From: Symsagittifera roscoffensis
Taxonomy: Eukaryota; Xenacoelomorpha; Acoela; Convolutidae
Reading direction: 5' to 3'
NCBI RefSeq assembly: GCF_963678635.1
Contig: NC_087067.1
Location: 31,286,401-31,350,400, forward strand
Length of the DNA stretch: 64,000 nt
Part shown: positions 54,110 to 64,000 of the stretch, one piece after another
Layout of the letters: each line of letters starts with the position of its first letter
How positions within the stretch are numbered: the stretch's first letter is position 1
The notes under the pieces: generated by a model
What the model was told of the DNA's origin: nothing
What the model saw: only the letters and a program-made list of their open reading frames with translations
The model's database searches: none
Translations under genes and position numbers: made by a program

Positions 54110-55032
54110 TGTGACATTCGACCAGAATGTGCAAAATGCAATTTATGCAGGCTTCGAATTTTTAGCAGTAAGCCTTCCGAGTTGATGATTTCGAAGGATT
54201 AGCGACGTTATTGGAACGTTTAGCCAAACGGTGAGGGCTAGAATATTCTAGTATTTTAAATTTTCAAAAATTCGAATGATGACGTCACATTTCGGAGAAA
54301 TGCTGAAAAGGCCATTTTTAACAACAAACGAGTGAAAAAAGAGAACAACTTTATCTGTGATTGCGAAGAGAACGAAAATCGAGATTAAAGAAAAACGACA
54401 ACGAACTACAATAGCAGAGAACGTTCCAAGTTGCAACTATTGTGCTGCTACAATAGTTGCAAGGCCGTTGCCAACAACGGTGAAGGGTGAGAACCAGCCT
54501 TCCGGATTGGCGTGAAATTGAACTTAAGGAGCTTGATTCACTGGATTCAAGAATCCGGAAGGGTTTCGGGACTGGAACTTTTAGCCTTTTATATAAACTT
54601 TTAGCTTCTTGTCATGTCCTGAATTGAATTTAATTAACAACTGGATTCATTTTGATAAGGATGAGAAGCTAGGAGTTGGGGGGAAAGGGTTGATCCATCT
54701 TCGATGGAGATGATGATTTTTATCTACTGAACAAAAACAATAGTAATATAATAAGTAGTAGCCCTGTTTTTAGGAGTGACCTCGTGGTCTGGGGATACTG
54801 AGACCCAGCCATGAGCTCACTATTTTTGCATGTAATTCAGTTAATTTGAGCGTTCTGGTCGAAGCCGGAGAGCAGTAACGTTTTTGTCGACCCGATGTAA
54901 GAAAGACCACCGAAAAGTACTGGCTTGGTAGAGACGGTGAAAAACATGCAAAGCTCTGTTTAGACGCTAGCCAGTCGTCTTAAGACTTAGTTTTGTTATC
55001 CGTCGATATGTATCTTCCGGGCGAATGTTACA
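54110..55032 (+). repeat. 3' LTR of the giant element (923 bp)
   Basis: It is collinear with 25110-26032 at an exact 29,000-bp offset. The five differences are all transversions. It ends CGAATGTTACA and is followed by TAG, which also precedes the 5' LTR. Confidence 0.97.
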
Positions 55033-55950
55033 TAGCCTCATATCAGGTCAGTCTTTTTCAGTCATTTCCAACTCCGGTTTATTCTGTGAAGGTGTTAGTT
55101 TTTTCAATCTGGTTGACATGATTCACACATTTTACTTTCCTCTTCCATATCTAGAAAATTCCCAGGATTTTGACTGGATAATGTGATGAAGGGACTCCTG
55201 ACTGGAACCTCGGTTACTATAGTACTTTTTTCTTCTAATTATAAAAGAAAAACAATTTTAAAAAGTTTAAAAAATAGAGGATTTGAGAGGACTTTGCAGT
55301 CCAAATCGGGTGCGGTCGAAATATCACTGGAATCTGAGGTTAAAGTTATAAGTTCATCTTTGGAGATGTCTGGAGTACCTCTACTTGTGTATGCGATGGC
55401 TTGAATTTGGTTTTCGATGTACAAAAATTTCGATGTTTAAGTTTGGAAATTCGAACTTATGATTTATCTATGAACTCATTTTCTTTTCGTTTGTTCTTTT
55501 TCTCAGGTTTTTCAGATGTATTTCTGATATCACAATTAAAACTTTTCTTCTTCTTCTTCTTCTAATTTACCTGGAGTTTGGGGGTAGTACTTTCGTGTTT
55601 TGTGGAAGAAGTTACTTCGATGTTTCGTCAGAGTGTTGTTGATGTTGTCGTACCAGATGACTCGACACTTTGTTGTTGGGGCACACCACTTCTTCTAAAG
55701 ATTTGCACTATCTTGAGGGGATTCTTCGAATAGGGATTCAATGATGGACCTGTAGATATTCGGGCAAATGTTGGCTTTTTTCGTTGCTCCGGTGATGATT
55801 TCAGACAGTTAGGGAACCCACAAAATATACCATTTTGCAAAAATCGTCTGTAACTATTCAAAAAGTTATTAGGTTTAGACTTAATGGTTGAGCTTAGTCT
55901 AGTTTATTTGGCCTCGTCTGCCTTAATTGTCTAATTTTAAGATATTGAGC
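55033..55950 (+). other. Exon-like sequence upstream of the 346-aa ORF
   Basis: The segment 55300-55357, preceded by TTTGCAG, is a diverged copy of 55973-56030, preceded by TTTTCAG. It encodes the same SKSGAVEISLE start. The frame around it (about 55260-55400) closes soon after. This looks like a duplicated, now isolated exon front. Further acceptor-like TTTTTCAG sequences occur near 55070. No complete gene model can be drawn. Confidence 0.45.
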
Positions 55951-55951
55951 T

Positions 55952-56992
55952 ATGAATGACGGCACTTTTCAGTCCAAATCGGGTGCTGTCGAAATATCTT
56001 TGGAACCTGAGTTTAAAGGTATAAGTTCATTATTAGCAGATATAACGAAGTACCGGATCATCAATGAGAAAGACGGACTGGCGGCAATGAAAATATCGCG
56101 TGCTTTGTTTCAAGCGTTTTTGAAATACAGACTCACTGAGTCAAAAGCCAGAGAGCTCAACAACGAGGAAGAGGCTACGTTGAAAAGAGTACTTTCTTAC
56201 CTCATCGAAGTTGAAGAAGGCAGAATTCCACAACTGAATTTGAGCGACCGTTCTAAAAAAGCTTCTAAATATGTGCAAACCGAGCCGCAAAAGCATATCG
56301 ATCACAGATCTCGATATTCTAATGAAGCATCATCTCATTTTGAAAAAGAAATGGGAAGAAGATATGACTCCTCTGCGGCCGTAAATTTGGATGCCCCAAG
56401 AGATGATTACTTTTTCAACCACAGAGGTAGGCCGCAAGCAAGAAGTCGATCACCGTCTCCCATGGCTATTAACAAACGAATGAGTAGTCCATCCTGGAGA
56501 ACACACGATGAGCGAACTGAGTCATGGACTAAAATGCGACGAGAAGATACTTTCTCGCCGAAGACAGAAGATTACTACTCTCGACAAATGAGAGAAAGAG
56601 AAAAGGAAAGACTAGCAGACATTCGAAGGCAGTCGCCTGTACCAAGGGAATTAGAGCCCCCGTATTTTGGCGACCGTCCTTTTGATCCTGCTTCTGGAAG
56701 ACGGGGAATGACGCAAAAAATCGATGACGTAAAATCTGTGAAAATAATTGATGGATGTAAAGTTACGCGCTTGGTTCGTGTGAAGAAAGGAGATTTCTCA
56801 AGGCATTCACGTGGACGTGGAGCTCCGGTTGACTACATGTCTGAAATTGTCCATCCGGAAAGTCGGCATTCAACTAATGATTCTTTTAGCATGAAAGTTA
56901 AAACTGCACCCACACTTTCTCAAGCAAGAAATGTTGCAGTCACAAAGCTGGGACTTTATACGGACCTTGCGAAAAGCGCTTATCGAAAATAA
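55952..56992 (+). CDS. Arg/Ser-rich hypothetical protein, probable host gene exon (346 codons)
   Basis: The open frame starts at ATG 55952. A TTTTCAG acceptor ends at 55972 and restarts in phase at codon 8, so the true N-terminus may come from an upstream exon. The N-terminal 100 residues form a compact, helical, non-repetitive region (TKYRIINEKDGLAAMKISRA). About 110-260 is Arg/Ser/Asp-rich and disordered, with RSRSPSP. The C-terminal 85 residues are basic and ordered-looking (VKIIDGCKVTRLVRVKKGDF). An AATAAA at 57143-57148 lies 150 nt downstream. I do not recognise the family. The RS content hints at a nuclear or RNA-related role. The giant element ends only about 920 bp upstream. Confidence 0.65.
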   Translation: MNDGTFQSKSGAVEISLEPEFKGISSLLADITKYRIINEKDGLAAMKISRALFQAFLKYRLTESKARELNNEEEATLKRVLSYLIEVEEGRIPQLNLSDRSKKASKYVQTEPQKHIDHRSRYSNEASSHFEKEMGRRYDSSAAVNLDAPRDDYFFNHRGRPQARSRSPSPMAINKRMSSPSWRTHDERTESWTKMRREDTFSPKTEDYYSRQMREREKERLADIRRQSPVPRELEPPYFGDRPFDPASGRRGMTQKIDDVKSVKIIDGCKVTRLVRVKKGDFSRHSRGRGAPVDYMSEIVHPESRHSTNDSFSMKVKTAPTLSQARNVAVTKLGLYTDLAKSAYRK

Positions 56993-57142
56993 AACTTCCA
57001 TAGGGTTTGTTTTGAATACCTATTTTATCAGAGGACAAAGACTCCTCATCAAAAATAACTTTCAATGAACCTTATGCCGTTTATTATTTATCGTGGCAAT
57101 ACAATGATCAATTTACTTGTTGTTTTTTTTTGTTTCAAAATG

Positions 57143-57148
57143 AATAAA
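57143..57148 (+). terminator. Polyadenylation signal candidate (AATAAA)
   Basis: AATAAA lies 150 nt after the stop of the 346-aa ORF and is followed by a T-rich stretch. Confidence 0.5.
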
Positions 57149-57960
57149 TTTTTTCCTAAATTTCCACAGCTCTATCAAATTATCCATTCAGACTACTTAA
57201 GAGTTCTACTTTTTCATTCAGACTACTTAAGAAAGAATTGAATGGCAGAGAACTCTGCTTTCGGATTTTTTGTTTTCACGATAAATCTAGAAGTTATCTT
57301 TGTTGAGTACCGATTCACTTTTATTTCAAGTGCCAATGAATGAGGTCAATTTGCTTTGAAGCTAGTTTTTTATCAGGAACAAGTGTCGAAAGGTTTTCAT
57401 GCTCACATATGTGGTTTGACGGCTTGATTTTTGTTTTCTTTTTAAGTTAATTTCAAATTCAATTGTTGCATTGACGGCAAATCACGGTCCAGAAATTTTT
57501 GGTAACCCTGAGTTCATTAGAGTTTTTCAACTGTGTTAGCTGTGTTTTTTCATTCAGTGCAGGCATCAAGGTAATTTCACAGAAAATTGTGTTCAAGTAT
57601 TTTTCCAAAAAAAGTCCTAATATTTGTTTACGCTCAGCTAAGTTAATACTTTTTAGGATTTGATTTCAATATTCTTGTTTATTACCCTTGCGATAGCAAG
57701 GGTATTGCAATTGGGAACTAGAATTTTTCCCACAATTAACTTGGTCCACAGGGCTCATTGGACTCATTAAACTGGTGGTACCTTATATCATAATTGATTC
57801 AAAATCTAGAGTGTCTCCTGCACCCTTCGCCTGGAACGGCAAAGATCTTGGGTTCGATTCTGACCAGGACCAGTTTTTTTTTTCAAACGGTAATTGTTCC
57901 GGTTCTAAAAAAATTTCGGCCTATTATTTGTCTGCTCATGTTTTGTCGGCTTAGTTGCCA
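57149..57960. other. Intergenic, with an 8-bp hairpin and a B-box-like stretch
   Basis: ACCCTTGC and GCAAGGGT around GATA (about 57685-57704) form a perfect 8-bp stem. A GGGTTCGATTCTGACC stretch near 57849-57864 resembles a pol III B box but lacks a tRNA fold. No coding region is supported. Confidence 0.45.
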
Positions 57961-57961
57961 A

Positions 57962-59967
57962 CCAAAGAATCGTTTACTTTCGCTGTAAATAATTTGATCT
58001 GGAGTTGTTTTTAGCATTTTAAAAATCCGGCCGAATCGAAATTTGCTTCTCACATTGCTTGTAATTCAACCCGCTCGATTTGTTAAAATTTCACTATTTT
58101 TTCGTCTTTTTATCGGCTTATTAAGTTTCGACCTAATTAATGTCGGTTTAGTGGCCTCTTATTGCGTCGTTACGTCTGGAAAAAAATGTGCGTGTGTGTG
58201 CTGTGACGAGAAAAAAGACTTGACATTTTTTATAAGTTTTTCTGAATTTCTTTTCGGCATGGAGTGTTTCAGCTCAGGTTTTTTCGGCTTTGTTACGTCT
58301 TGGTTATTATAAATTCAAATCCAATCAACCATCTGGCCTCGAGGTAAAAATTAGCTCGAGGTGGCAAAGATTTGCGGTTCAAATCCGGCCGGGTCCTTTT
58401 TTACAAACTATAAGAGTTTTTTTGCTTTTTCGGATTATCGTTCGTCTGTTTATTTTGTCGGCTTAGTTCCCGTAGCTCGATGATTCAGCTGTATGCCAAG
58501 TTGCTGAAACCCCCATGCTTGAAACGACAAAACCCGGATGTTCGATTCCAGCTAAGAATTGTTTTTCTTGCAAATAGATAGTTTTGGCTAATTTTTATTA
58601 TTGTCTTCTAAGTTCCGCAGAAAGGACTTTTTTTGAAAACTTTTTGTTTTTATAGCCTTCCCAAGCTCTTGTAGAGTCTATAATGGTGCAGGCAGTTTCA
58701 ATCCTAATACTTTGGGCTTGTGCTGCAATTTTTATTGGCAATAATTTTCATAACAATTGTATTTCTACCGCAAGTGGTGCGAAGCTCAGCTTCGCCTCTG
58801 TGTATATTTCAACAAATCGATTTAAATTAAACTGGTCGTCTTCCCGACTTTCATATTTGACATCCTGCATTATGTATCAGCAAAAACGTTTCAACTTCAA
58901 CATTAAAATGTAACATAACGAAATATGTTTAATTGCTATTAGCTTAAGTATCTTTTCATTTTGGAATGGAACTCAGGGAAGGATTCTTGATGTATGTTGA
59001 TTGAGCGTGAATGCTGGTTTATGCATTGATCAAGGCATCTTTTGTGCCAATTGCAGCTTTTGAAATTTAACGTAAAAATTGACGGAAACTACTCGCTAAA
59101 ATTAAAAGTCAGAAACTATACATGTTGAAATTAAAAGCCAGGAAGTACAGTGGTGATTTAAATTAACCGGACAAAACGCGTTAAACTTGAAATTTAAAAC
59201 GAGTTTTTCTCAAATTGGGTTGAGTTTAGGTGAAAACTTATGAAGACAAAATTTGCTTACAATTATAGCTGGGATAATATGGTGTAATTTGTTTTGCAAA
59301 ATTCGGGCCCAAAATTTTACCCCAAAAATGGGTCATTTTGGCTTTTTTTAGTTAATCAAAAATTGAGCCAAAAAATACCCAGTCGATCACAGATATAATT
59401 ATATTAAAGTGAGTTCCTTACGTAGCCCAACAAATTTTAAGGAGGATATTTTCTCCAAAACATTGTATAAATTAATTTATTTTTTTTTGTTTTAGACAAA
59501 AAAGGTCGTTTCTACTATAAAAAATACCAACTCTTTATTTAAAAACAATTTTTAAACAGTTTGCAAGTTTTTTTGGAGAATATGCCCTGTTTAAAATTTG
59601 TTGGGCTACGTAAGGAGCTCACTTTGATATAATTATGTCTGTGATCGACTTGGTATTTTTTGGCTTAATTTTTGATTAACTAAGAAAAGTCAAAATGACC
59701 CATTTTTGGGGTAAAATTTTGGGCCCGAATTATGCAAAACAAATTACAGCGTATTAATCCTGCTTATATTTTAAGCAAGTTTTGTCTTCATAAGTTTTCA
59801 CCTTAACACAACCTAATTTGAGAAAAACATGTTTTAAATTTGAAGTTTAGCTCGTTCGTTTTGTCCGGTTAATTTAAATCAGCACTGTACACTTATCGAA
59901 ATTAAATTAACATTTGTGAAAGAATTCTATTAAATTGACGGTTTTAAATTTTGGCTGTTTGACTTCA
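57962..59967. repeat. 2.0-kb tandem duplication, copy 1
   Basis: It starts CCAAAGAATCGTTTAC and ends GGCTGTTTGACTTCAA. The same order of sequence recurs 2,015 bp later. It contains B-box-like stretches (near 58376 and 58540), a 7-bp hairpin GCGAAGC/GCTTCGC at 58779-58795, and the fold-back MITE at 59148-59887. Short open frames in it (58043-58312, 58683-58913) have no recognisable domain and are not conserved intact in copy 2. Confidence 0.9.
59148..59887. mobile_element. Fold-back MITE, copy 1 (740 bp, TA-flanked)
   Basis: The ends are CAGTGGTGATTTAAATTAAC and its near reverse complement ending AATCAGCACTG, flanked by TA on both sides. The two arms pair over about 310 bp, leaving a centre of about 100 bp near 59517. 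Tc1/mariner-type non-autonomous elements have this TA target preference; there is no transposase gene. Confidence 0.85.
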
Positions 59968-59976
59968 ATAGTTTAT

Positions 59977-61976
59977 CCAAAGAATCGTTTACTTTCGCTG
60001 TAAATAATTTGAACTGGAGTTGTTTTTAGCATTTTAAAAATCCGGCCGAATCGAAATTTGCTTCTCACATTGCTTGTAATTCAACCCGCTCGATTTGTTA
60101 AATTTTCACTATTTTTTTCGTCTTTTTATCGGCTTATTAAGTTTTGACCTAATTATTGTCGATTATGTGGCCTCCTATTGCGTCGATACGTCTGGAAAAA
60201 ATGTGCGTGTGTGTGCTGTGACGAGAAAAAAGACTTGACATTTTTTATAAGTTTTTCAGAATTTCTTTTCGGCATGGAGTGTTTCAGCTCAGGTTTTTTC
60301 GGCTTTGTTACGTCTTGGTTATTATAAATTCAAATCCAATCAACCATCTGGCCTCGAGGTAAAAATTAGCTCGAGGTGGCAAAGATTTGCGGTTCAAATC
60401 CGGCCGGGTCCTTTTTTACAAACTATAAAGAGTTTTTTTGCTTTCGGATTATCGTCCGTCTGTTTATTCTGTCGGCTTAGTTCCCGTAGCTCGATGATTC
60501 AGCTTTATGCCAAGTTGCTGAAACCCCCATGCTTGAAACGACAAAACCCTGGTGTTCGATTCCACTTAAGAATTAATTTTCTTGCAAATAGATAGTTTTG
60601 GCTAATTTTTATTATTGTCTTCGAAGTTCCGCAGAAAAGACTTTTTTTGAAAACTTGGTGTTTGTATAGCCTTCCCAAGCTCTTGTTAAGTCTATAATGG
60701 TGCAGGCAGTTTCGTTCCTTATACTTTGGGCTTGTGTTGCAATTTTTATTGGCAAAATTTTCATAACAATTGTATTTCTACCGCAAGTGGTGCGAAGCTC
60801 AGCTTCGCCTCTGTGCATATTTCAACAAATCGATTTAAATTAAACTGGTTGTCTTCCCGACTTTCATATTTGACATCCTGCATTATGTATCAGCAAAAAC
60901 GTTTCAACTTCAACATTAAAATATATCATAACGAAATATGTTTAATTGCTATTAATTTAAGTATCTTTTCATTTTGGAATGGAACTCAGGGAAGGATTGT
61001 TGATGTATGTTGATTGAGCGTGAATGCTGGTTTATGCATTGATCAAGGCATCTTTCGTGCCAATTGTAGCTTTTGAAATTTAACGTAAAAATTGAAGGAA
61101 ACTACTCGCTAAAATTAAAAGTCAGAAACTGTACATGTTGAAATTAAAAGCCAGGAAGTACAGTGGTGATTTAAATTAACCGGACAAAACGCGTTAAACT
61201 TGAAATTTAAAACGAGTTTTTCTCAAATTGGGTTGAGTTTAGGTGAAAACTTATGAAGACAAAACTTGCTTAAAATTATAGCTGGGATAATATGGTGTAA
61301 TTTGTTTTGCAAAATTCGGGCCCAAAATTTTACCCCAAAAATGGGTCATTTTTGCTTTTTTTAGTTAATCAAAAATTACGCCAAAAAATACCCAGTCGAT
61401 CACAGATATAATTATATTAAAGTGAGCTCCTTACGTAGCCCAACAAATTTTAAGAAGGATATATTCTCCAAAACATTGTATAAGTTTATTTATTTTTGTT
61501 TGATAGACAAAAAAGGTCGTTTTTACTATAAAAAATACCAACTATTTATTTAAAAACAATTTTTAAACAATTTGCAATTTTTTTTGGAGAAGATGCCCTT
61601 TTTAAAATTTGTTGGGCTACGTAAGGAGCTCACTTTGATATAGTTATGTCTGTGATCGACTGGGTATTTTTTGGCTTAATTTTTGATTAACTAAGAAAAG
61701 CCAAAATGACCCATTTTTGGGGTAAAATTTTGGGCCCGAATTCTGCAAAATAAATTACAGCATATTAATCCTGCTTAAATTTTAAGCAAGTTTTGTCTTC
61801 ATAAGTTTTCACCTTAACACAACCCAATTTGAGAAAAACACGTTTTAAATTTGAAGTTTAGCTCGTTTTGTCCGGTTAATATAAATCAGCACTGTACACT
61901 TATCGAAATTAAATTAACATTTGTGAAAGAATTCTATTAAAATGACGGTTTTAAATTTTGGCTGTTTGACTTCAAA
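59977..61976. repeat. 2.0-kb tandem duplication, copy 2
   Basis: It is collinear with 57962-59967 with scattered substitutions and small indels. It includes its own copy of the MITE (61161-61894) and the hairpin (60792-60808). Because the MITE sits at the same internal position in both copies, the duplication happened after the MITE insertion. Confidence 0.9.
61161..61894. mobile_element. Fold-back MITE, copy 2 (734 bp, TA-flanked)
   Basis: It has the same ends and TA flanks as 59148-59887 and is slightly shorter through small deletions. It was carried along by the 2-kb duplication rather than inserted independently. Confidence 0.85.
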
Positions 61977-61979
61977 TTT

Positions 61980-62700
61980 TGGCAGTTTGAATTTTTTCCA
62001 AGCCTAAATGCTGAAGTGCTCTAATTGAATAAAATTGCGCTTTGTGTTCAATTTCCAAAGAGTTCTAACTTCAGAGCGGAAAAACTACCAGCTTTGTCAA
62101 TTTGAGTTTTATTTTTAGATTCTTGAAAATCCAAGAAAATTGAAGTGATATATATTTTTCATTCGGAATTTAAAATTTGAGGGAAATTGAAAAAAATAGC
62201 CATTTGTTCGGTATACTGGATTTGCTTACCCATTTTCACTTCCCCAAGTGTCTTTTGTGTTGTAGACTTTTCAGTTTGAGTTGAATTTCTAGGTAATAAA
62301 GCAAGCGAGTAACGTTTTTTTAATCAAAATTGGTCATTTAGGCTAGAAAAACTTGATTTTACTGAAAAGAAAACTGATTTTGGTAGATTTTCTAGCTTCT
62401 AAGTTTTTTGTTTAAAAAAGAATCATGCCTAAATCACTAACGTTTTACACACAAATTGACATTTGTATGAAGGGTAAAAAAGAAAAACCTTTTTTTGTCG
62501 TTTTTGTAAGAATGGTGTTGGAACTTTCTGTGCTACTTGCGCAGTAACCGGCTATCCTTGTTAGTTTTTTGTTTTTATTAGTATTGAACGGCAAAAGCTT
62601 TTTATCACGGCAGAAATATCAATGTTTTGTCTTTTAATTGTATTTTTGAACAAACAACGTAAAATTAGGACCATCCATTTTCGACAATTTTTGATGGCTA
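61980..62700. other. AT-rich region without a supportable gene
   Basis: Only short open frames are present. A 99-codon minus-strand frame at 62561-62860 runs into the GGAT-type repeat and has no domain-like composition. Confidence 0.45.
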
Positions 62701-63870
62701 AAATTTTTTCGAATGGACGGGATTGCAAGAAGAATTGATAGCTAGTTGGATTGATCAATCGATTGCGAGATTTATGTTGGCTCGATGGATGGCTAGTTGG
62801 GTGGATCAATGAAAATAGAGGGACTAGAGAGAAGTGAAATTGATGCATGGATGGCAACATAAATGAACGAATAGTTTGCTGGTTGAATGGATGACTGGTT
62901 GGAGTGATGGATTGTTTGAGTTGTGGCTGAATTGATAGATGACTGGTTGGAGTGATGGATTGCTTGTTGTGGCTGAATTGATATATGATTGGTTGGATGA
63001 ATGGCTGGTTCCGTGGATGACTGGTTGGTTGGATAGCTAGATAGAAGGCTGGCTAAAAGAATGGATAGATGGCTAGTTGGATGGATGGATGTCTCGTTGG
63101 ATGAAGGGCTGGTTGGATGGATTGCTAGATGAATGTATGGATGGATAGTTTAGAAAATGGTTGGAGTGTTGCATGGCTAGAAAGATGGATCGCTTGATGA
63201 ATGAATATCTTGATGAATCGCTGGACGGATGACTTTATGACTCCCTGAATGCATGGCTAGATGGATTTGCCGATTCATGAATGATTGGCTTGATGGAATG
63301 AATGATGCCTGGTTGGATAGATTGATAGCTTGTTCGCTACGAGAATGAGTGGCTGGATGGATGGATGGCTAAAGCGATGAGCCGAAAATTGAATGACTGG
63401 CCTGATGTCTAGGTGGATAGATGTATCGCTTGATGAAGGACTCGTTGGATGGATTGCTAGATGAACGGATGGATCGATCGATGGCTGAATCTATGGATGG
63501 ATAGTTTAAAGGATGGTTGGAGTGTTGGATGGCTAGAAAGATGGATCCCTTGATGAATCGCTGGACGGATGACTTTATGGCTCCCTGAATGCATGTCTAG
63601 ATAGATTTGCCGATTCATAAATGATTGGCTTGATGGAATGAATGATGCCTGGTTGGATAGCTTGTTCGCTACGATAATGAGTGGCTGGATGGATGGATGG
63701 CTAAAGCGATGGGCCGAATATTGAATGACTGGCCTGATGTCTAGGTGGATGGATGTATCGCTTGATGAATAAAAGGCTTCATCGATGGGTTAATGGGTTG
63801 ATCGATGGGTTGCTAGTTGGGAGGATAGCTAAATGGATGGATGGCTTGTTGGGTGTATGGGTGGTTGATT
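62700..63870. repeat. Degenerate GGAT/GGCT-type minisatellite with an internal duplication
   Basis: The sequence is built from variants of GGATGGATGG, GGCTGGTTGG and GATGAATG with a loose 4-bp periodicity. A block of about 300 bp starting GGATAGTTTA near 63138 is repeated, with small deletions, near 63498. The block contains the non-repetitive marker TTTGCCGATTCAT in both copies. It is noncoding. Confidence 0.85.
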
Positions 63871-64000
63871 GGATCTGAGACCGTTCAAAAGATCTGAGCT
63901 AATAAGTTTAGAGACCACATCTGCAATTATGTGACTAACTTCGCATCACACCACCATGGGGTCGAAATTTTCGAAACTTGAATAGAAAAGACCCGCCAAA

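Larger units (their letters stand above)
25110..55032 (+). mobile_element. Giant Ty3/gypsy-type LTR retrotransposon (29.9 kb) with accessory ORFs
   Basis: The element is bounded by two collinear 923-bp LTRs starting TGTGACATTCG and ending CGAATGTTACA. The internal order is primer-binding-site candidate, 2.9-kb repeat-bearing leader, Gag with two CCHC knuckles, aspartic protease, RT, RNase H, integrase, macro-like domain, a 53-codon ORF, an SGNH-domain ORF and a giant ORF. The RT-RNase H-integrase order and the D-x35-E integrase with a GPF motif are typical of Ty3/gypsy. A 5.44-kb tandem duplication (29016-34455 and 34456-39897) inflates the length; without it the element is about 24.5 kb. It is flanked by a 3-bp TAG on both sides, with no longer target duplication. 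Two frameshifts and shared TAG codons indicate an inactive copy. Confidence 0.95.

Noticed and set aside
57685-58800. Helitron ends marked by the hairpins at 57685 and 58779
   Set aside because: No CTRR end follows the 3' hairpin and no clear 5' TC terminus was found; no Rep/helicase sequence is present.

Overview
The window looks like nuclear DNA of a nematode, most likely a Caenorhabditis or close relative. This is an inference from AT-rich DNA, TTTTCAG-type splice acceptors, a CR1-type LINE with an esterase module, Ty3-type retroelements and fold-back DNA transposons. It holds no bacterial-style operons and no rRNA. Almost everything recognisable is mobile DNA or its debris; one ORF at 55952-56992 may belong to a host gene.

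Layout. 1-4506 is a nearly perfect (ATAC)n microsatellite. 4.7-8.4 kb is noncoding, with small inverted and tandem repeats. 8.8-14.1 kb is a decayed coding region followed by a tandem array of five units of about 0.75 kb plus a partial sixth. 15.2-16.25 kb is a decayed reverse transcriptase. 16.5-18.6 kb is a minus-strand gag relic of a Ty3-type element with its own repeat-rich leader. 20.6-24.5 kb is a minus-strand, 3'-truncated CR1-like LINE (SGNH esterase, PHD-like ORF, endonuclease, RT).

The centrepiece is a very large Ty3/gypsy-type LTR retrotransposon at 25110-55032 (29.9 kb, two 923-bp LTRs differing at 5 sites). It has a 2.9-kb leader studded with a CCGGAGGGGT motif. A gag-protease-RT-RNase H segment is present as a 5.44-kb internal tandem duplication. 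The downstream pol half has RNase H, a long insertion, an integrase and a C-terminal macro-like (ADP-ribose-binding) domain. A 53-codon ORF then overlaps, as TGATG, a 743-aa ORF with an SGNH/GDSL-type hydrolase domain. That ORF overlaps by about 10 nt an open frame of more than 2,100 codons that I do not recognise. Without the duplication the element would be about 24.5 kb. The present copy is broken: two 1-nt deletions in the first gag-pol copy, and a TAG between RT and RNase H in both copies.

Right of the element, 55.0-57.0 kb carries exon-like sequence and a 346-aa Arg/Ser-rich ORF. 57.96-61.98 kb is a 2-kb tandem duplication whose two halves each contain the same 0.74-kb fold-back, TA-flanked MITE. 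62.7-63.9 kb is degenerate GGAT-type minisatellite.

The most notable candidate system is the giant element's accessory cassette: macro-like domain, SGNH hydrolase and a giant protein, arranged with stop/start overlaps behind gag-pol.
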